Assembly (NCBI GenBank): GCA_016839765.1
Contig: JAEOTP010000069.1
Coordinates: forward strand, 50,629 to 114,628
DNA: 64,000 nt
DNA from: Promethearchaeota archaeon
Lineage (GTDB): Archaea; Asgardarchaeota; Lokiarchaeia; Sigyniarchaeales; SOKP01
Direction of reading: 5' to 3'
Shown: positions 35,498 through 44,995 of the stretch, one piece after another
Layout: every line of letters starts with the position of its first letter
Position numbering within the stretch: position 1 is the stretch's first letter
Notes under the pieces: model-generated
Databases searched by the model: none
What the model saw: the letters and a program-made list of their open reading frames with translations, nothing else
Told to the model about the DNA's origin: nothing
Made by a program: the position numbers and the translations under genes

Positions 35498-36544
35498 ATG
35501 AAAAATCCCTTCTCAGAATTTTATCACGTTCCCAACTCGAAAGAGCTTCTAGATATTGCTTTTAGAAGAGCTATGAAAAGTTCTACTCAAGTATCTAAAA
35601 ATGCGCCCATTTTAATAAAGGCTAAAAAAAAGGAATCTAAACGTATCAAGGTAGCAATCGAAGAGTTAATTGAAAGAATTCTCAAAATCATAAAAAGTGT
35701 TCCAATAATAGATGAATTACCGGATTTTTATAAAGAATTAGCCTCATTATTAGTAGATATTGATAAATTAAAACTAACTCTTGGCAAAATAAATGGAATT
35801 TTACCAATATTAAGCCAAATTGAAAGAGATCATTCAAAACAATTAAACCGGATTGAAAACCCTAAAGAGGGAGATAAAATAAGAAGAGCTGCATTTGGTA
35901 GAATTTCTTCAATTTTGAGGAAACAAAATAAAAACCTTGAGTATTTAAACAATATACGGGGAAAATTGAGAGAAATTCCATCAATTGATTACTCATTACC
36001 ATGTATAGTCGTTGCAGGTTATCCAAATGTTGGAAAGAGTAGTTTAGTAAAAAATATTTCAACCAATAAAAAAATAGAAGTTCAGGAGTATCCATTTACT
36101 ACTAAACAAATAATAATGGGTCATATTGAAATAGATCGAAAATTTGATAAAATTAAAATACAATGTTTGGATACTCCTGGTATTTTAGATCGACCTATGT
36201 CAAAGAGAAACAATATTGAGCTTCAAGCAATATTAGCATTACGTTTAATTTCAGACTTGATTATTTTCATTTTTGATCCTACTCCCGCATGCGGTTATTC
36301 AATTGATTCTCAAATAGAATTGTTTTATGAGATAAAAAATAGTTTTAGTAGAGATGGTAAGATTAAAATTTTTGTTGTATTGAATAAAATGGATTTAACA
36401 AGCCAATCAGAAATATCTTATCTAAAAGAAAGACTAGACTTAAATGATAATGATTATATCATGACCAATGCCCTGACGGGTGAAAATCTTGACATTTTAA
36501 GTTCACTTATAAAAAGTAAATATGGTAAGGAGGAATTATTTTAA
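35498..36544 (+). CDS. NOG1-family GTPase
   Basis: A 348-residue OBG/NOG1-type GTPase. The N-terminal helical NOG1 domain (FRRAMKSSTQVSKNAPILIKAKKKESKRI) precedes the G domain with G1 AGYPNVGKSSLVKNI near residue 170, a G2 region YPFTTKQIIMGHI, G3 CLDTPGILDRPMSKRNNIE and G4 VLNKMDL. NOG1 proteins help assemble the large ribosomal subunit in archaea and eukaryotes. The gene lies in a plus-strand run with a TPR protein before it and the methanofuran genes after it (33 bases). Confidence 0.88.
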   Translation: MKNPFSEFYHVPNSKELLDIAFRRAMKSSTQVSKNAPILIKAKKKESKRIKVAIEELIERILKIIKSVPIIDELPDFYKELASLLVDIDKLKLTLGKINGILPILSQIERDHSKQLNRIENPKEGDKIRRAAFGRISSILRKQNKNLEYLNNIRGKLREIPSIDYSLPCIVVAGYPNVGKSSLVKNISTNKKIEVQEYPFTTKQIIMGHIEIDRKFDKIKIQCLDTPGILDRPMSKRNNIELQAILALRLISDLIIFIFDPTPACGYSIDSQIELFYEIKNSFSRDGKIKIFVVLNKMDLTSQSEISYLKERLDLNDNDYIMTNALTGENLDILSSLIKSKYGKEELF

Positions 36545-36577
36545 TTAAATAATGCTTATTGTTAATAAGATTTCCAT

Positions 36578-37681
36578 ATGGTTAATTTAAATATTTTAGG
36601 TTTAGATATTGGAGGAGCAAATACTAAAGCTGCCTTGATCCAATGTAATATATTAAAAATTCAGAAAACCTACTCTTACATTGAATATTTTCCATTTTGG
36701 CAACAAAATTTAGACCAAATTCCTAATTTATTTAAACGAATTATTGAAAAATTACTAAATAAAAATCAGATAAAACAAAAAGATCTCGATTATATTTCTA
36801 TTACAATTACAGCAGAGCTTTCTGATGCTTTCCAAACAAAAAGAGAAGGTATAGAAATAATTGTAAATTATTTGAACAAGGTGTTTAATAAAGATAAAAT
36901 GTTTTTTATTAATACGAACTGTGAATTTGTCAAATTTGAAAAAGTAAAAAATGATTATTTGTCTATTGCTGCCGCAAATTGGGTTTCAACCTCCCTATTC
37001 TTAGGAAAATTCATACCAAAATGCATTTTAATTGATGCGGGTTCTACTACTGTAGATATTATTCCAATTTTAGGTTCAAGGCCTAATACCATTGGTAAGA
37101 CAGATATAGAACGCCTAATCAATCATGAACTAATTTATACTGGAGGTTTAAGGGCAACAATACCCTCAATTACTCATTTCGTTCCATACAAGGGTGAAAA
37201 AGTAAGGATTTCTTTTGAAAAATTTGCTTTAATTTCAGATATTCATAGAATTCTAAATAATGTCTCAGAAAAAGATTATATCAATGATACTGCTGATAAT
37301 AGAGGAAAATCAATTGATTATTGCTATGCGCGGTTAGCCCGTATAATATGTATGGATATTGAGACAATAACTAAGGATGATTTATATAAAATTGCCAATT
37401 ATGTATATGAAAAGCAATTGGAAATTATACAATTAGAAATTTCTCAATTTATGGCATCTCTTTATTCTAGATTACCAGAATTTCAGAATGATTTAATATT
37501 TATAATAACTGGTTTAGCAGCAGATTTTTTGATTAAAAAAGTATTAACAAGATTAGGTTTCAATAATATTAAATATTTTGAAAGAGTAACTAATATTCCT
37601 GATAAAATAAATTCCTCTGCTTTAGCAGTAGCAGGAGCTTTATACTATAAATTACAAAATGGCATAGAAAATGGCAACTAA
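36578..37681 (+). CDS. mfnF: MfnF-like methanofuran biosynthesis enzyme (hydantoinase/ASKHA-like)
   Basis: A 367-residue ATP-binding protein with LGLDIGGANTKAALIQ at the start, IDAGSTTVDIIPILGSRPN mid-way and YTGGLRATIPSITHFVPYKG after it, the pattern of H4MPT-linked C1-transfer proteins now known as MfnF. MfnF joins aminomethylfuran phosphate to glutamyl-tyramine in methanofuran synthesis. The start ATG follows a short 33-base gap after the NOG1 gene and the 3' end overlaps the mfnE-like gene by 11 bases. This supports an archaeal-type (methanofuran and tetrahydromethanopterin) C1 pathway in the organism. Confidence 0.8.
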   Translation: MVNLNILGLDIGGANTKAALIQCNILKIQKTYSYIEYFPFWQQNLDQIPNLFKRIIEKLLNKNQIKQKDLDYISITITAELSDAFQTKREGIEIIVNYLNKVFNKDKMFFINTNCEFVKFEKVKNDYLSIAAANWVSTSLFLGKFIPKCILIDAGSTTVDIIPILGSRPNTIGKTDIERLINHELIYTGGLRATIPSITHFVPYKGEKVRISFEKFALISDIHRILNNVSEKDYINDTADNRGKSIDYCYARLARIICMDIETITKDDLYKIANYVYEKQLEIIQLEISQFMASLYSRLPEFQNDLIFIITGLAADFLIKKVLTRLGFNNIKYFERVTNIPDKINSSALAVAGALYYKLQNGIENGN

Positions 37682-38399
37682 AGTAGCTATCTTTAAAATT
37701 GGCGGTAAAATTTTAGACAATAGTAAACATTTGATTAATACTATGGCTCAACTAACTCAACTATATGAAGACAATAATATTCAAAAAATAATACTAATTC
37801 CTGGTGGAGGGGCCTTAGCCAATTTTGTTAGAAATATGCATTTAGAATTTAAAATAAATGATGAACTGGCCCATTGGATTGCGATTTATTCTATGAACTT
37901 TAATGGGTTAGAGTTAAGACGAAAATTCCCTCATCTAGGAATCGTTGAAGATTTTGAACATCTTAAGAATGAAAAGCGAATATTTTCAATATTTTTACCA
38001 TATAAGTATCTCAGACTCATTGATCCTTTACCTCATAGTTGGGACGTGACTTCAGATTCAATTGCATTATATTGTGCTTATTGCCTTGGACTAAATGACT
38101 GTTTTTTAATTAAAGATATAGATGGAGTTTTAGATAAAAATAGTAGTGTTATAAAGGAGTTAACTACAAAAAAATTTATAAAATTAAAGAAAGAAGACGA
38201 TTTAGCCAAAACTAATGCAAATTCATCAGATATTAAAGAGCAATCTAAACCCATTGATGCATACTTAACTAAACTCATTGATTTACATAAGGTAAATTTA
38301 ATAATTCTCAATGGAGTTAGCCCTAATTTAAGAATTGTAAAATATTTTTCCAATACTAACCAAAGAAATAAAATTTATACTAAAATTAATTTTGAGTAA
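37671..38399 (+). CDS. mfnE: MfnE-like amino acid kinase family protein (methanofuran biosynthesis)
   Basis: A 242-residue amino-acid-kinase-fold protein: KVAIFKIGGKILDN (phosphate-binding), IILIPGGGALANFVRNM and NDCFLIKDIDGVLDKNSS. This is the group of 5-(aminomethyl)-3-furanmethanol phosphate kinases (MfnE) that produce the diphosphate substrate for MfnF; the 11-base overlap with the mfnF-like gene strengthens the assignment. Uridylate kinase and isopentenyl phosphate kinase share the fold but have different loops. Confidence 0.75.
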   Translation: MATKVAIFKIGGKILDNSKHLINTMAQLTQLYEDNNIQKIILIPGGGALANFVRNMHLEFKINDELAHWIAIYSMNFNGLELRRKFPHLGIVEDFEHLKNEKRIFSIFLPYKYLRLIDPLPHSWDVTSDSIALYCAYCLGLNDCFLIKDIDGVLDKNSSVIKELTTKKFIKLKKEDDLAKTNANSSDIKEQSKPIDAYLTKLIDLHKVNLIILNGVSPNLRIVKYFSNTNQRNKIYTKINFE

Positions 38400-38522
38400 A
38401 AGGCTCTAGCCTTAAATTTAATGTGAATAAAATTGTATAAATGTAATTAAAGTTTTAATTAGAACATTGCTAAATATTCTATATAGATAATTTCAAAATA
38501 AAATATTTAAAGTGCGATTAAT

Positions 38523-39023
38523 ATGGATGATGAACAAATAAAAAAAAGTGCTGAATTTTTGATAGCCAATCTTGCTGGTAAAGAAGTACCTGGTAGAGTA
38601 AAATTTAATGTGAGATATAAAACTCTAGTTGATTTTGCTAAGATTTATGGGATAACTGATTCTAAATATGTTGGTTCAGAAGAGGAAGGAATTATTGCGT
38701 GCCATGCATTTGCTAATAACTTTACTATAAAAGCTCTTTATAAACTGCTACTAGGTATAAAATTGGTACAAAATGGTGAAGAACGTCCTTTTGTAACAAA
38801 TCCTGGGAAATTATTGCATATGGGTCAAAAATATAATTGGGATGGTTGTGTAGAACTTAAACAAGGAGATAAACTCAATATCACTGCCAAATGGGGAAAA
38901 GTGTGGCTAATTGAAAAGAATATGATGCTTTTGGCTGAAGTTCATGTAGAAGTAAAAAACCAAGATGGTGAAATGGTCGTACGGCCTGTAGTAACCGCGG
39001 GTGTTAGGCCAGGGGGTTATTAA
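38523..39023 (+). CDS. MaoC-like hot-dog protein, partner subunit
   Basis: A 166-residue protein resembling the N-terminal non-catalytic hot-dog half of fungal/actinobacterial (R)-specific enoyl-acyl hydratases: FNVRYKTLVDFAKIYGITDSKYV, HAFANNFTIKALYKLLLG and MGQKYNWDGCVELKQGDKLNITAKW. The catalytic Asp-His pair is missing here and is supplied by the next gene 23 bases downstream, as in HadA/HadB-type heterodimers. It likely takes part in fatty acyl or polyketide-like hydration, or in beta-oxidation. Confidence 0.7.
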   Translation: MDDEQIKKSAEFLIANLAGKEVPGRVKFNVRYKTLVDFAKIYGITDSKYVGSEEEGIIACHAFANNFTIKALYKLLLGIKLVQNGEERPFVTNPGKLLHMGQKYNWDGCVELKQGDKLNITAKWGKVWLIEKNMMLLAEVHVEVKNQDGEMVVRPVVTAGVRPGGY

Positions 39024-39046
39024 TATAATAAATGGAGGTAAAAAAG

Positions 39047-39595
39047 ATGGTTAAAATATCTGATATCAAAGTTGGAGATGTTATTAAGAATGAATTTGAT
39101 GGAATTACACGAGAATTATTAAGAGCCTATGCTAAAGCCTCAGGAGACACTAATCCAATTCATACCAATGATGAGATAGCGATTAGGGCTGGGTTAAAAG
39201 GAATTATAGCGCATGGACTTTTTAGTTTTGGTTTTATTACCAAATTATTTGAAGATTTTCTTGAACACGGTAAGCATGGAAAACTAATAGAAACTGATGT
39301 AGAAATGAGAGGCATGGTACGGTGTGGGGATCTACTTGTTACAGAAGCAGAGGTTACTAAAGTTGAAGGAAAACGAGTTTATTTGGATATAACTCAAACA
39401 ACCTTTACTAATATTGACATTAAAGATAAGAATGGAAATATTATGAAGCAATTTGAAGCAGGTGAAAGAGGATATATTTCAGATAAAGATAGAGAACAAG
39501 GGTTAGTTAAAACAAAAGAAATTTCAGAAGGTGTCCTTTCGTACAGAGAGCGTGTCGCAACACCAGGTTCTGCCATCATAGAATTATATGAGTAA
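39047..39595 (+). CDS. MaoC-like (R)-specific enoyl-CoA hydratase
   Basis: A 182-residue hot-dog protein with the hydratase motif AYAKASGDTNPIHTNDEIAIRAGLKGIIAHGLFSFGF, including the catalytic Asp and His. The ORF track begins at ATG 39032, but that codon lies in the ribosome-binding site of a better start: GGAGGT at 39034-39039 is seven bases before the ATG at 39047 (MVKISDIKVGD). Encoded right after the non-catalytic partner, so the two probably form a heterodimer. Confidence 0.85.
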   Translation: MVKISDIKVGDVIKNEFDGITRELLRAYAKASGDTNPIHTNDEIAIRAGLKGIIAHGLFSFGFITKLFEDFLEHGKHGKLIETDVEMRGMVRCGDLLVTEAEVTKVEGKRVYLDITQTTFTNIDIKDKNGNIMKQFEAGERGYISDKDREQGLVKTKEISEGVLSYRERVATPGSAIIELYE

Positions 39596-39769
39596 ATTCA
39601 TTTCATTTATTTTAAATTTTATATTTTATTTTCTTTTTGTTTTTTATACTCATTAACTTTAAAATATCAAATTGCTATGTTATTTTTGAAATAACATTTT
39701 TATAGTTTTACGACAAAAGAGTTTATTGCAAGTATTCAAATTAAAACATAATAAAGTCGAATAATTCTA

Positions 39770-42703
39770 TTGAAATCTCTTAGCTTAGATGAAGAAAAAG
39801 TAAAGGATTTGATATCAAGCGGTAACTACGAAAAGGCCGCAGATGAAATTTTTGAAGTTTTAGAAGATCAAAATAGTTCAGATAAGGAACTAATATACAA
39901 AAGTCTAAACCTTTTAAATTTAATCTGTGATAAATCTCCTTCCATTTCAGAGCGTATCGTAAAAAATATAGATTCAATTATAAATGATGCAAATTCTTGG
40001 ATTCGATTAATCTCTTTAGAGATTCTTTATCAAATTTCACTGTATCGTCCTAATTTATTGATAGATCTTATAGAGAAAATAAGAAATCGTTTTTATGATC
40101 AAGAGTCTGCTGTTCGAAGATTATCAGTTAAAATAATTGGAAATTTAATTATCTCATTACATATTGATCGTGAAGATTTAAAAACCATTATCGAGGAATT
40201 CACGGAAAAGCTAATGGACAATGACTGGAAGGTTAAATTAGAAGTAATCAAAACCGTAAAAAAAATTCTAAACCAAGATTATACTAAAATTAGAGATTTA
40301 GAGCCCTTATTATCAATCGTAATTGTAAATCTTAGAGATGAAGATGATGATGTTGCTAGATCTGCTGCAGAATTGCTTAAAATTATTGGTATTTATTTTC
40401 TGTCCAAGGAAAAAGTCATGTATATCCTCTTAAATTTATTGTACAATGAGGAATCCCGAGTAAAAGAGTTAATTATATGGTTATTTGGAGAAATTGGTAA
40501 AGAAAAATCTTCAGAAATAATCCCTTTTATTCCCAAATTAATTAATCTTCTAAAGGAAGATCATTATAGAATTCAGATTAAAGTAATAGATGCTCTTGTA
40601 AGTATTGCTCAAAATAATTTCGATCAAATTTGGTCAAATTTAATTAATACTCTTTATACCACCAGCGACAATGATTTTAAGAATGTAATAATTAACGCCC
40701 TCTATCATCTAAGTCAGAATAATATTACAGAAATCTTTAATTACATCTTTGAAGAACTCGAAAATCCATCCGAAAATGTTAGGGATGCCGTTGCTTTAGT
40801 TTTCAAACGATTATTTGAAGAATACCAAGTTGAGATTGAAAATGAAATTACAAAAATATTGTATCGATTAGAATCTAAATATTGGAGAGAACGAAAAAAG
40901 GCTATAAATCTACTTGGTAATATTTGCTTTATTTTAGAGAGTAAAAAAATTGCGGTTTGGCTTTATGTTGAATTAGAAAAAAGATTTAAAATTGAAACCG
41001 ATCCCGATGTACAAGAAGAAGTTTTATTTACTTTGAAAAATATTAGACTAAATTTTAACAAAATTGATAATATCATTCAAAAGGTAAACGAAGATTTGGA
41101 TAATTTTCATAAAACAATTAAGGAATTTCAAAGAATACCTGCTCAATTTCGTGAAAAAATGAATTCGTACATAAAAGAATTCAAATTTCATGAAACAGAA
41201 ATTAAGTTAAATAATATTTATTCTGATATCGTCAAGAGGATAAAGAAATTCAATAAGAAGATAAATAAATTCGAATATAAAAGACTCGCATTTAATTTAA
41301 TCGAAGATTGGCAAGAGACCAAATTACTCATTATTGATGAGCTGAGTATTATAAAAGGATTCATTTCTGAAATATTTGAAGAAAAAAAGGCGGAATTTAC
41401 ATTAAATCTAAAATCAAGAATTAAAGTACTTCAGGATAGAATCTCGGTATTAAATGCTCAATTTGAATTTGTCAAGAATTATAAATTTCCAGATAATTTA
41501 GACAATATGTTAATGAGTCAGAGCCAAGATAAAGAAGTAGAAGAAAGATTTACTCAATTCACACAAATGAGAAATTATTTATTTAGACTTGATGATGATA
41601 TTAGAGAAATTCTTGTAGATAATGTAGAATTTAATGAAATTTTCAAAGATTTATTGAGAAATTGGGTTGCTACAAAAATCCAAATCCAAGAGTACTTAAG
41701 CGATTTAGATAAGAAAATAAAGCAAATTAAGGATAATATAGTAAATTATTTTATAAAAACAACTAAAGATGATACTCAAGAATTAAAGATTAATGGTATT
41801 AAAAATGAGTTAGGCTTCCAATTATTTCAGGGGCATATTCAATCAATTATCACTCAGAGTATTGAAGGTTTTAAAAAATTTAATGAGAGTTTTAAAAAAT
41901 TAGATTCCAAATTAGAGATATTAATTCAAAAAAGTGAATTTTCTGATGCTAAAAAACTAATTGAAATGAACTCAAACCAAATTCAAAATTTCATAGAAGA
42001 CTATGAAGCCCAGATTGACAATATTATAGGTAAAGTTGTTGAAGATAAAAGTGATATTTTTAATTTGTATGTAAGACCCTATATTACAAAATTTGTGTCT
42101 TCAAAAGAGTTCCTTATCAATAAGCTAAAAGCCTTTTCGGATAAGGGATATAATAAAATATATTTAAACCAAATAAAATATTATTTAGAAGTAATAAATC
42201 CAATTAACTTAGAAAATTTAGCATTATATTTAGAAGTAGATATTGAATATCTAAAAGATATAATCCTAAATTACATTCATAAGAATAAATTAAAAGCTAA
42301 AATAGTAAATGATAATCTTTATTCACCAAAAATCGAAGAGGATTTTATCGAAGCAAAGGATTTGCTCTTTTTCAAAAATATTAAAACTATAGGAAATAAA
42401 ATGTATTTAAACTTTAAGTTAAATAATCCTACGAATTTTAATTTTCGAGAAATCCAGATTTCACTCAAGATTCCATCTTATCTTTCATTTATCAGGAAAG
42501 AAAGCTTCCCCAGCTATTTATATCTGAATGAATTAAAGTCTGGTAGTGTTTTTAAATTTAACTATGTTGTTAAAATCGACAGAAATATTGAGAAAAATTT
42601 AGCAGATCCAACCGTAGATGAGATTAACCTCAATCTATATTATAGAGATTCGTTTGATATCACTCGCAAAACAACAAAAAAAATTGATCTCCTTCTACCC
42701 TAA
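39770..42703 (+). CDS. Large HEAT-repeat/coiled-coil protein with C-terminal beta-sandwich-like domain
   Basis: A 977-residue protein starting at TTG 39770. Residues 1-430 are HEAT repeats (SAVRRLSVKIIGNLIISL, VARSAAELLKIIGIYFL, SENVRDAVALVFKRLFEE, YWRERKKAINLLGNICF). Residues 430-800 are coiled coil. Residues 805-865 read like a winged-helix/PCI-type module (INLENLALYLEVDIEYLKDIILNYIHKNKLKAKIV). Residues 885-977 are beta-rich (MYLNFKLNNPTNFNFREIQISLKIPSYL) like an Ig-type or adaptin-ear domain. The overall order recalls trafficking scaffolds, but no specific homology is claimed. Confidence 0.7.
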   Translation: MKSLSLDEEKVKDLISSGNYEKAADEIFEVLEDQNSSDKELIYKSLNLLNLICDKSPSISERIVKNIDSIINDANSWIRLISLEILYQISLYRPNLLIDLIEKIRNRFYDQESAVRRLSVKIIGNLIISLHIDREDLKTIIEEFTEKLMDNDWKVKLEVIKTVKKILNQDYTKIRDLEPLLSIVIVNLRDEDDDVARSAAELLKIIGIYFLSKEKVMYILLNLLYNEESRVKELIIWLFGEIGKEKSSEIIPFIPKLINLLKEDHYRIQIKVIDALVSIAQNNFDQIWSNLINTLYTTSDNDFKNVIINALYHLSQNNITEIFNYIFEELENPSENVRDAVALVFKRLFEEYQVEIENEITKILYRLESKYWRERKKAINLLGNICFILESKKIAVWLYVELEKRFKIETDPDVQEEVLFTLKNIRLNFNKIDNIIQKVNEDLDNFHKTIKEFQRIPAQFREKMNSYIKEFKFHETEIKLNNIYSDIVKRIKKFNKKINKFEYKRLAFNLIEDWQETKLLIIDELSIIKGFISEIFEEKKAEFTLNLKSRIKVLQDRISVLNAQFEFVKNYKFPDNLDNMLMSQSQDKEVEERFTQFTQMRNYLFRLDDDIREILVDNVEFNEIFKDLLRNWVATKIQIQEYLSDLDKKIKQIKDNIVNYFIKTTKDDTQELKINGIKNELGFQLFQGHIQSIITQSIEGFKKFNESFKKLDSKLEILIQKSEFSDAKKLIEMNSNQIQNFIEDYEAQIDNIIGKVVEDKSDIFNLYVRPYITKFVSSKEFLINKLKAFSDKGYNKIYLNQIKYYLEVINPINLENLALYLEVDIEYLKDIILNYIHKNKLKAKIVNDNLYSPKIEEDFIEAKDLLFFKNIKTIGNKMYLNFKLNNPTNFNFREIQISLKIPSYLSFIRKESFPSYLYLNELKSGSVFKFNYVVKIDRNIEKNLADPTVDEINLNLYYRDSFDITRKTTKKIDLLLP

Positions 42704-42895
42704 ATTTTAATGAATGTATTATTCATGGTTATCGAAAAATTCGATAGATATATCGAAGAAATGAATCAATTAATAAATAAGTATTAATTCTGAAATACAT
42801 AAATTACAAAATCTAACTACAAATTAAGAATTCTAATTAAATCTTGAGAAAGAAAAACTTAAATATTTCTTGATTAGTAATATTAGAGGTGAAAT

Positions 42896-43924
42896 ATGGA
42901 AAAAGAAAAAGAGTATAGACTTACTTCACAAGTTAAAATACATGGATGATCATGCAAACTTGGCCCAAATAGTTTAGAAAATTTACTGCAAAAAGCTGGT
43001 TTATTAGGAAATTTTGAAGACGCTGCTATATTACCGGTGCCTAATAGCGATTTGGTCTTAGTAAAAAACTTGGATATTTTTACTCCAATCGTAGATGAAC
43101 CAGAAATCCAGGGTGAAATAGCCGCGTGTAATGTAACAAATGATATATTTGCCATGAATGTACCTGAAATTTCTGGAATGCTGGTTTTTCTAGGTATTGA
43201 TACGATTATGCCTATGGAAATCGCTGAAAAAATACTTATTGGCATAAAAAGTTTCATGGAGAAAAAGGTAAACTCAAAAATAGTTGGTGGACACACTATA
43301 TATGCTGAAGGACCGTTAATAGGCGGAGAAGCATCAGGATACGTCCAAAGCAATATGATTATTAAAAAACAAGGAGTTAAAGAAGGAGATAAATTAATCC
43401 TTACAAAACCAATCGGGTTACAAGCTATAATGGCAGCTTATAGAATTTTGAAAGATTTTCCAGAAATGCTAGAACAATATTCAAAAGAAGAGTTAATGAA
43501 ATCTATCAAATTTGCTGTTGAATTGATGACCATACCCAACCAAAACGTTGTAAAAGCAATACATTCTTACGAAAACTTCTCTTTCATACACGCTATGTCT
43601 GATGTAACGGGCTTTGGATTAGCAGGTCATACAAAGGAAATGTTACAAAATTCTAATTTATCAGCAGTTTTAGAAAAAATTCCTTCTATAAAATTATCGA
43701 AAGAACTCTCAAACGAATTAGGTTATGCTTTTGATGATTGTACCTGTCATGAGACCGCTGGAGGTATGTTGATGGCTGTTGATCCTGCTAAATCAGAAGA
43801 ATTTTCTAATACATTATATAGTAATGGGATTAACAATTGGATTGTGGGAACAATCGACTCTGTAAAACCAGGAACAGTTAGAGTTGATGAAAACATAGAA
43901 AATATAGAAATACAAAACTTATAA
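42896..43924 (+). CDS. selD: Selenophosphate synthetase with in-frame UGA (selenocysteine) at the active site
   Basis: The ORF track starts at GTG 43037, but the same frame is open back to ATG 42896 except for one TGA at 42947-42949. Reading it as selenocysteine gives LTSQVKIHGUSCKLGPNSL, the active-site loop of SelD where residue 18 is Sec or Cys. The ATG follows GAGGTGAAAT. Downstream are LDIFTPIVDEPEIQGEIAACNVTNDIFAMN, KIVGGHT and MSDVTGFGLAGH, all diagnostic. The product of 342 residues is the normal SelD length; it makes selenophosphate for Sec-tRNA synthesis. A structured 3'UTR element follows directly. Confidence 0.93.
42947..42949 (+). other. UGA selenocysteine codon in selD
   Basis: The only stop codon in the selD frame sits exactly at the catalytic Cys/Sec position (context CAT GGA TGA TCA TGC AAA), which makes a mutation or sequencing error unlikely. 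Confidence 0.88.
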
Positions 43925-43998
43925 AGATGTCATTGATATAAACTTAAACACCTTTATGGTGAGTGTTTATTGAGAAATCCACCTGCAAGGTGGCATCT
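43925..43998 (+). promoter_or_regulatory. Putative SECIS element in the selD 3'UTR
   Basis: Immediately after the selD stop: ATAAAC (43938-43943) pairs with GTTTAT (43965-43970), capped by CACC/GGTG with loop TTTAT and an asymmetric TTAAA/AGT internal loop. The helix is flanked by TGAT on the 5' side and TGAG on the 3' side, which could form the tandem G-A quartet of a eukaryote-like kink-turn SECIS. AGATG/CATCT may close the element, with an added CCACC-TGCAA-GGTGG hairpin (43979-43993). Archaeal SECIS elements are located in 3'UTRs. Fold read by eye. Confidence 0.65.
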
Positions 43999-44012
43999 AG
44001 AAATATATTGTA

Positions 44013-44801
44013 TTACTCCTTTATTTTTCCATTAAGATTTAAAACTATTGTTCTAGCTTCATTTAGTGCTTTATTGACTAACTCTTCTCCATTATCCACA
44101 TTGAAACAGGTAATAGAAACTTCAACTTCTACTGATAATCCTATTCTGGGATGTGTTTTTATCCAAAGTTGTGGATATTTTTCTTCTAATCTAGTAATAT
44201 AAGGAGCAATCTGGCTTTCCCCAATTCCAGAAAAAAGAAAACTTCTTTCTATAAATTTGCCTTGTTTTTCTTTTAAGATTGGTGTTATAACATTTCTAAA
44301 CATTGCTTTCATTTCTGCGGGAACGCCGGGAAGTATAAAAATGATAGCATCTTTTTCAGATATTTTAACTCCGGGAGCCGTACCTACAGTATTTGGCAAG
44401 GGGGTGGCACCTTGAGGGAGATATGCCATCTTTTTTCGCTCATTTGTCATTCCCTCAAGTTTTAAGAGCCCTCTCTTATACGCCCTTTCGTATACTTTTT
44501 TGATGGTATTATACGCATGTTCATTTAACTCTAACTTTCTATTCAAACCCTTCGCTATACCTTCTAAAGTCATATCATCAAAGGTTGGACCTATACCTCC
44601 TGAAGTTATAATTATGTCTGGTTTACGCTTTAAGATATTTTGTAAAGTAGATGATATCAAATCCAATTCATCTCCAATTGTTGTGATTCTCTTTAGTCTA
44701 TGTCCATATTTCGCAATTCTTTTAGCCATCCAATTTGAATTAGTGTCTTGTGTTTTTCCAATTAAAATTTCATTTCCAACTACCAAAATTTCAACTTCCA
44801 T
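44013..44801 (-). CDS. CinA/MoaB-like molybdopterin-binding domain protein
   Basis: A 262-residue protein with the CinA N-terminal domain: ILVVGNEILIGKTQDTNSNWMAKRIAKYG, TSGGIGPTFDDMTLEGIAKGL and FILPGVPAEMKAMF. Archaeal stand-alone versions are annotated as nicotinamide mononucleotide deamidase-related or molybdopterin-binding proteins; the C-terminal PncC deamidase domain is absent. ATG start at 44801. It is convergent with selD, with the SECIS-like element in the gap. Confidence 0.85.
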   Translation of the reverse strand: MEVEILVVGNEILIGKTQDTNSNWMAKRIAKYGHRLKRITTIGDELDLISSTLQNILKRKPDIIITSGGIGPTFDDMTLEGIAKGLNRKLELNEHAYNTIKKVYERAYKRGLLKLEGMTNERKKMAYLPQGATPLPNTVGTAPGVKISEKDAIIFILPGVPAEMKAMFRNVITPILKEKQGKFIERSFLFSGIGESQIAPYITRLEEKYPQLWIKTHPRIGLSVEVEVSITCFNVDNGEELVNKALNEARTIVLNLNGKIKE

Positions 44802-44995
44802 TCTAATTCAAATCCTATTATTAAAAATAATATTTTAAATAATTCTCAATACAATAATATTATTAAAATTTTAAATAGAATTTGATTCTTACCAGTAAAT
44901 ATAGATAATCTATTTGAATTTTCCAATAACAAATTTGAAATCATATAATTCATTTGATTAATAATACTTGAAATGATGAAGATGATTTTATAGCT

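Noticed and set aside
39032-39046. Start of the MaoC-like gene at ATG 39032
   Set aside because: This ATG overlaps the GGAGGT ribosome-binding site for the ATG at 39047.
42710-42787. 25-codon ORF between the HEAT protein and selD
   Set aside because: Too short, no ribosome-binding site and no conserved feature visible.
42883-43353. Minus-strand ORF of 156 codons across the selD start
   Set aside because: It is the shadow of selD; its composition is Ser/Pro/Phe-rich without domain logic, while the plus-strand frame carries all SelD motifs.
43037-43924. selD as a 295-residue protein starting at GTG 43037
   Set aside because: Would lack the active-site loop and the N-terminal glycine-rich region; the upstream frame with UGA restores both at the expected length.
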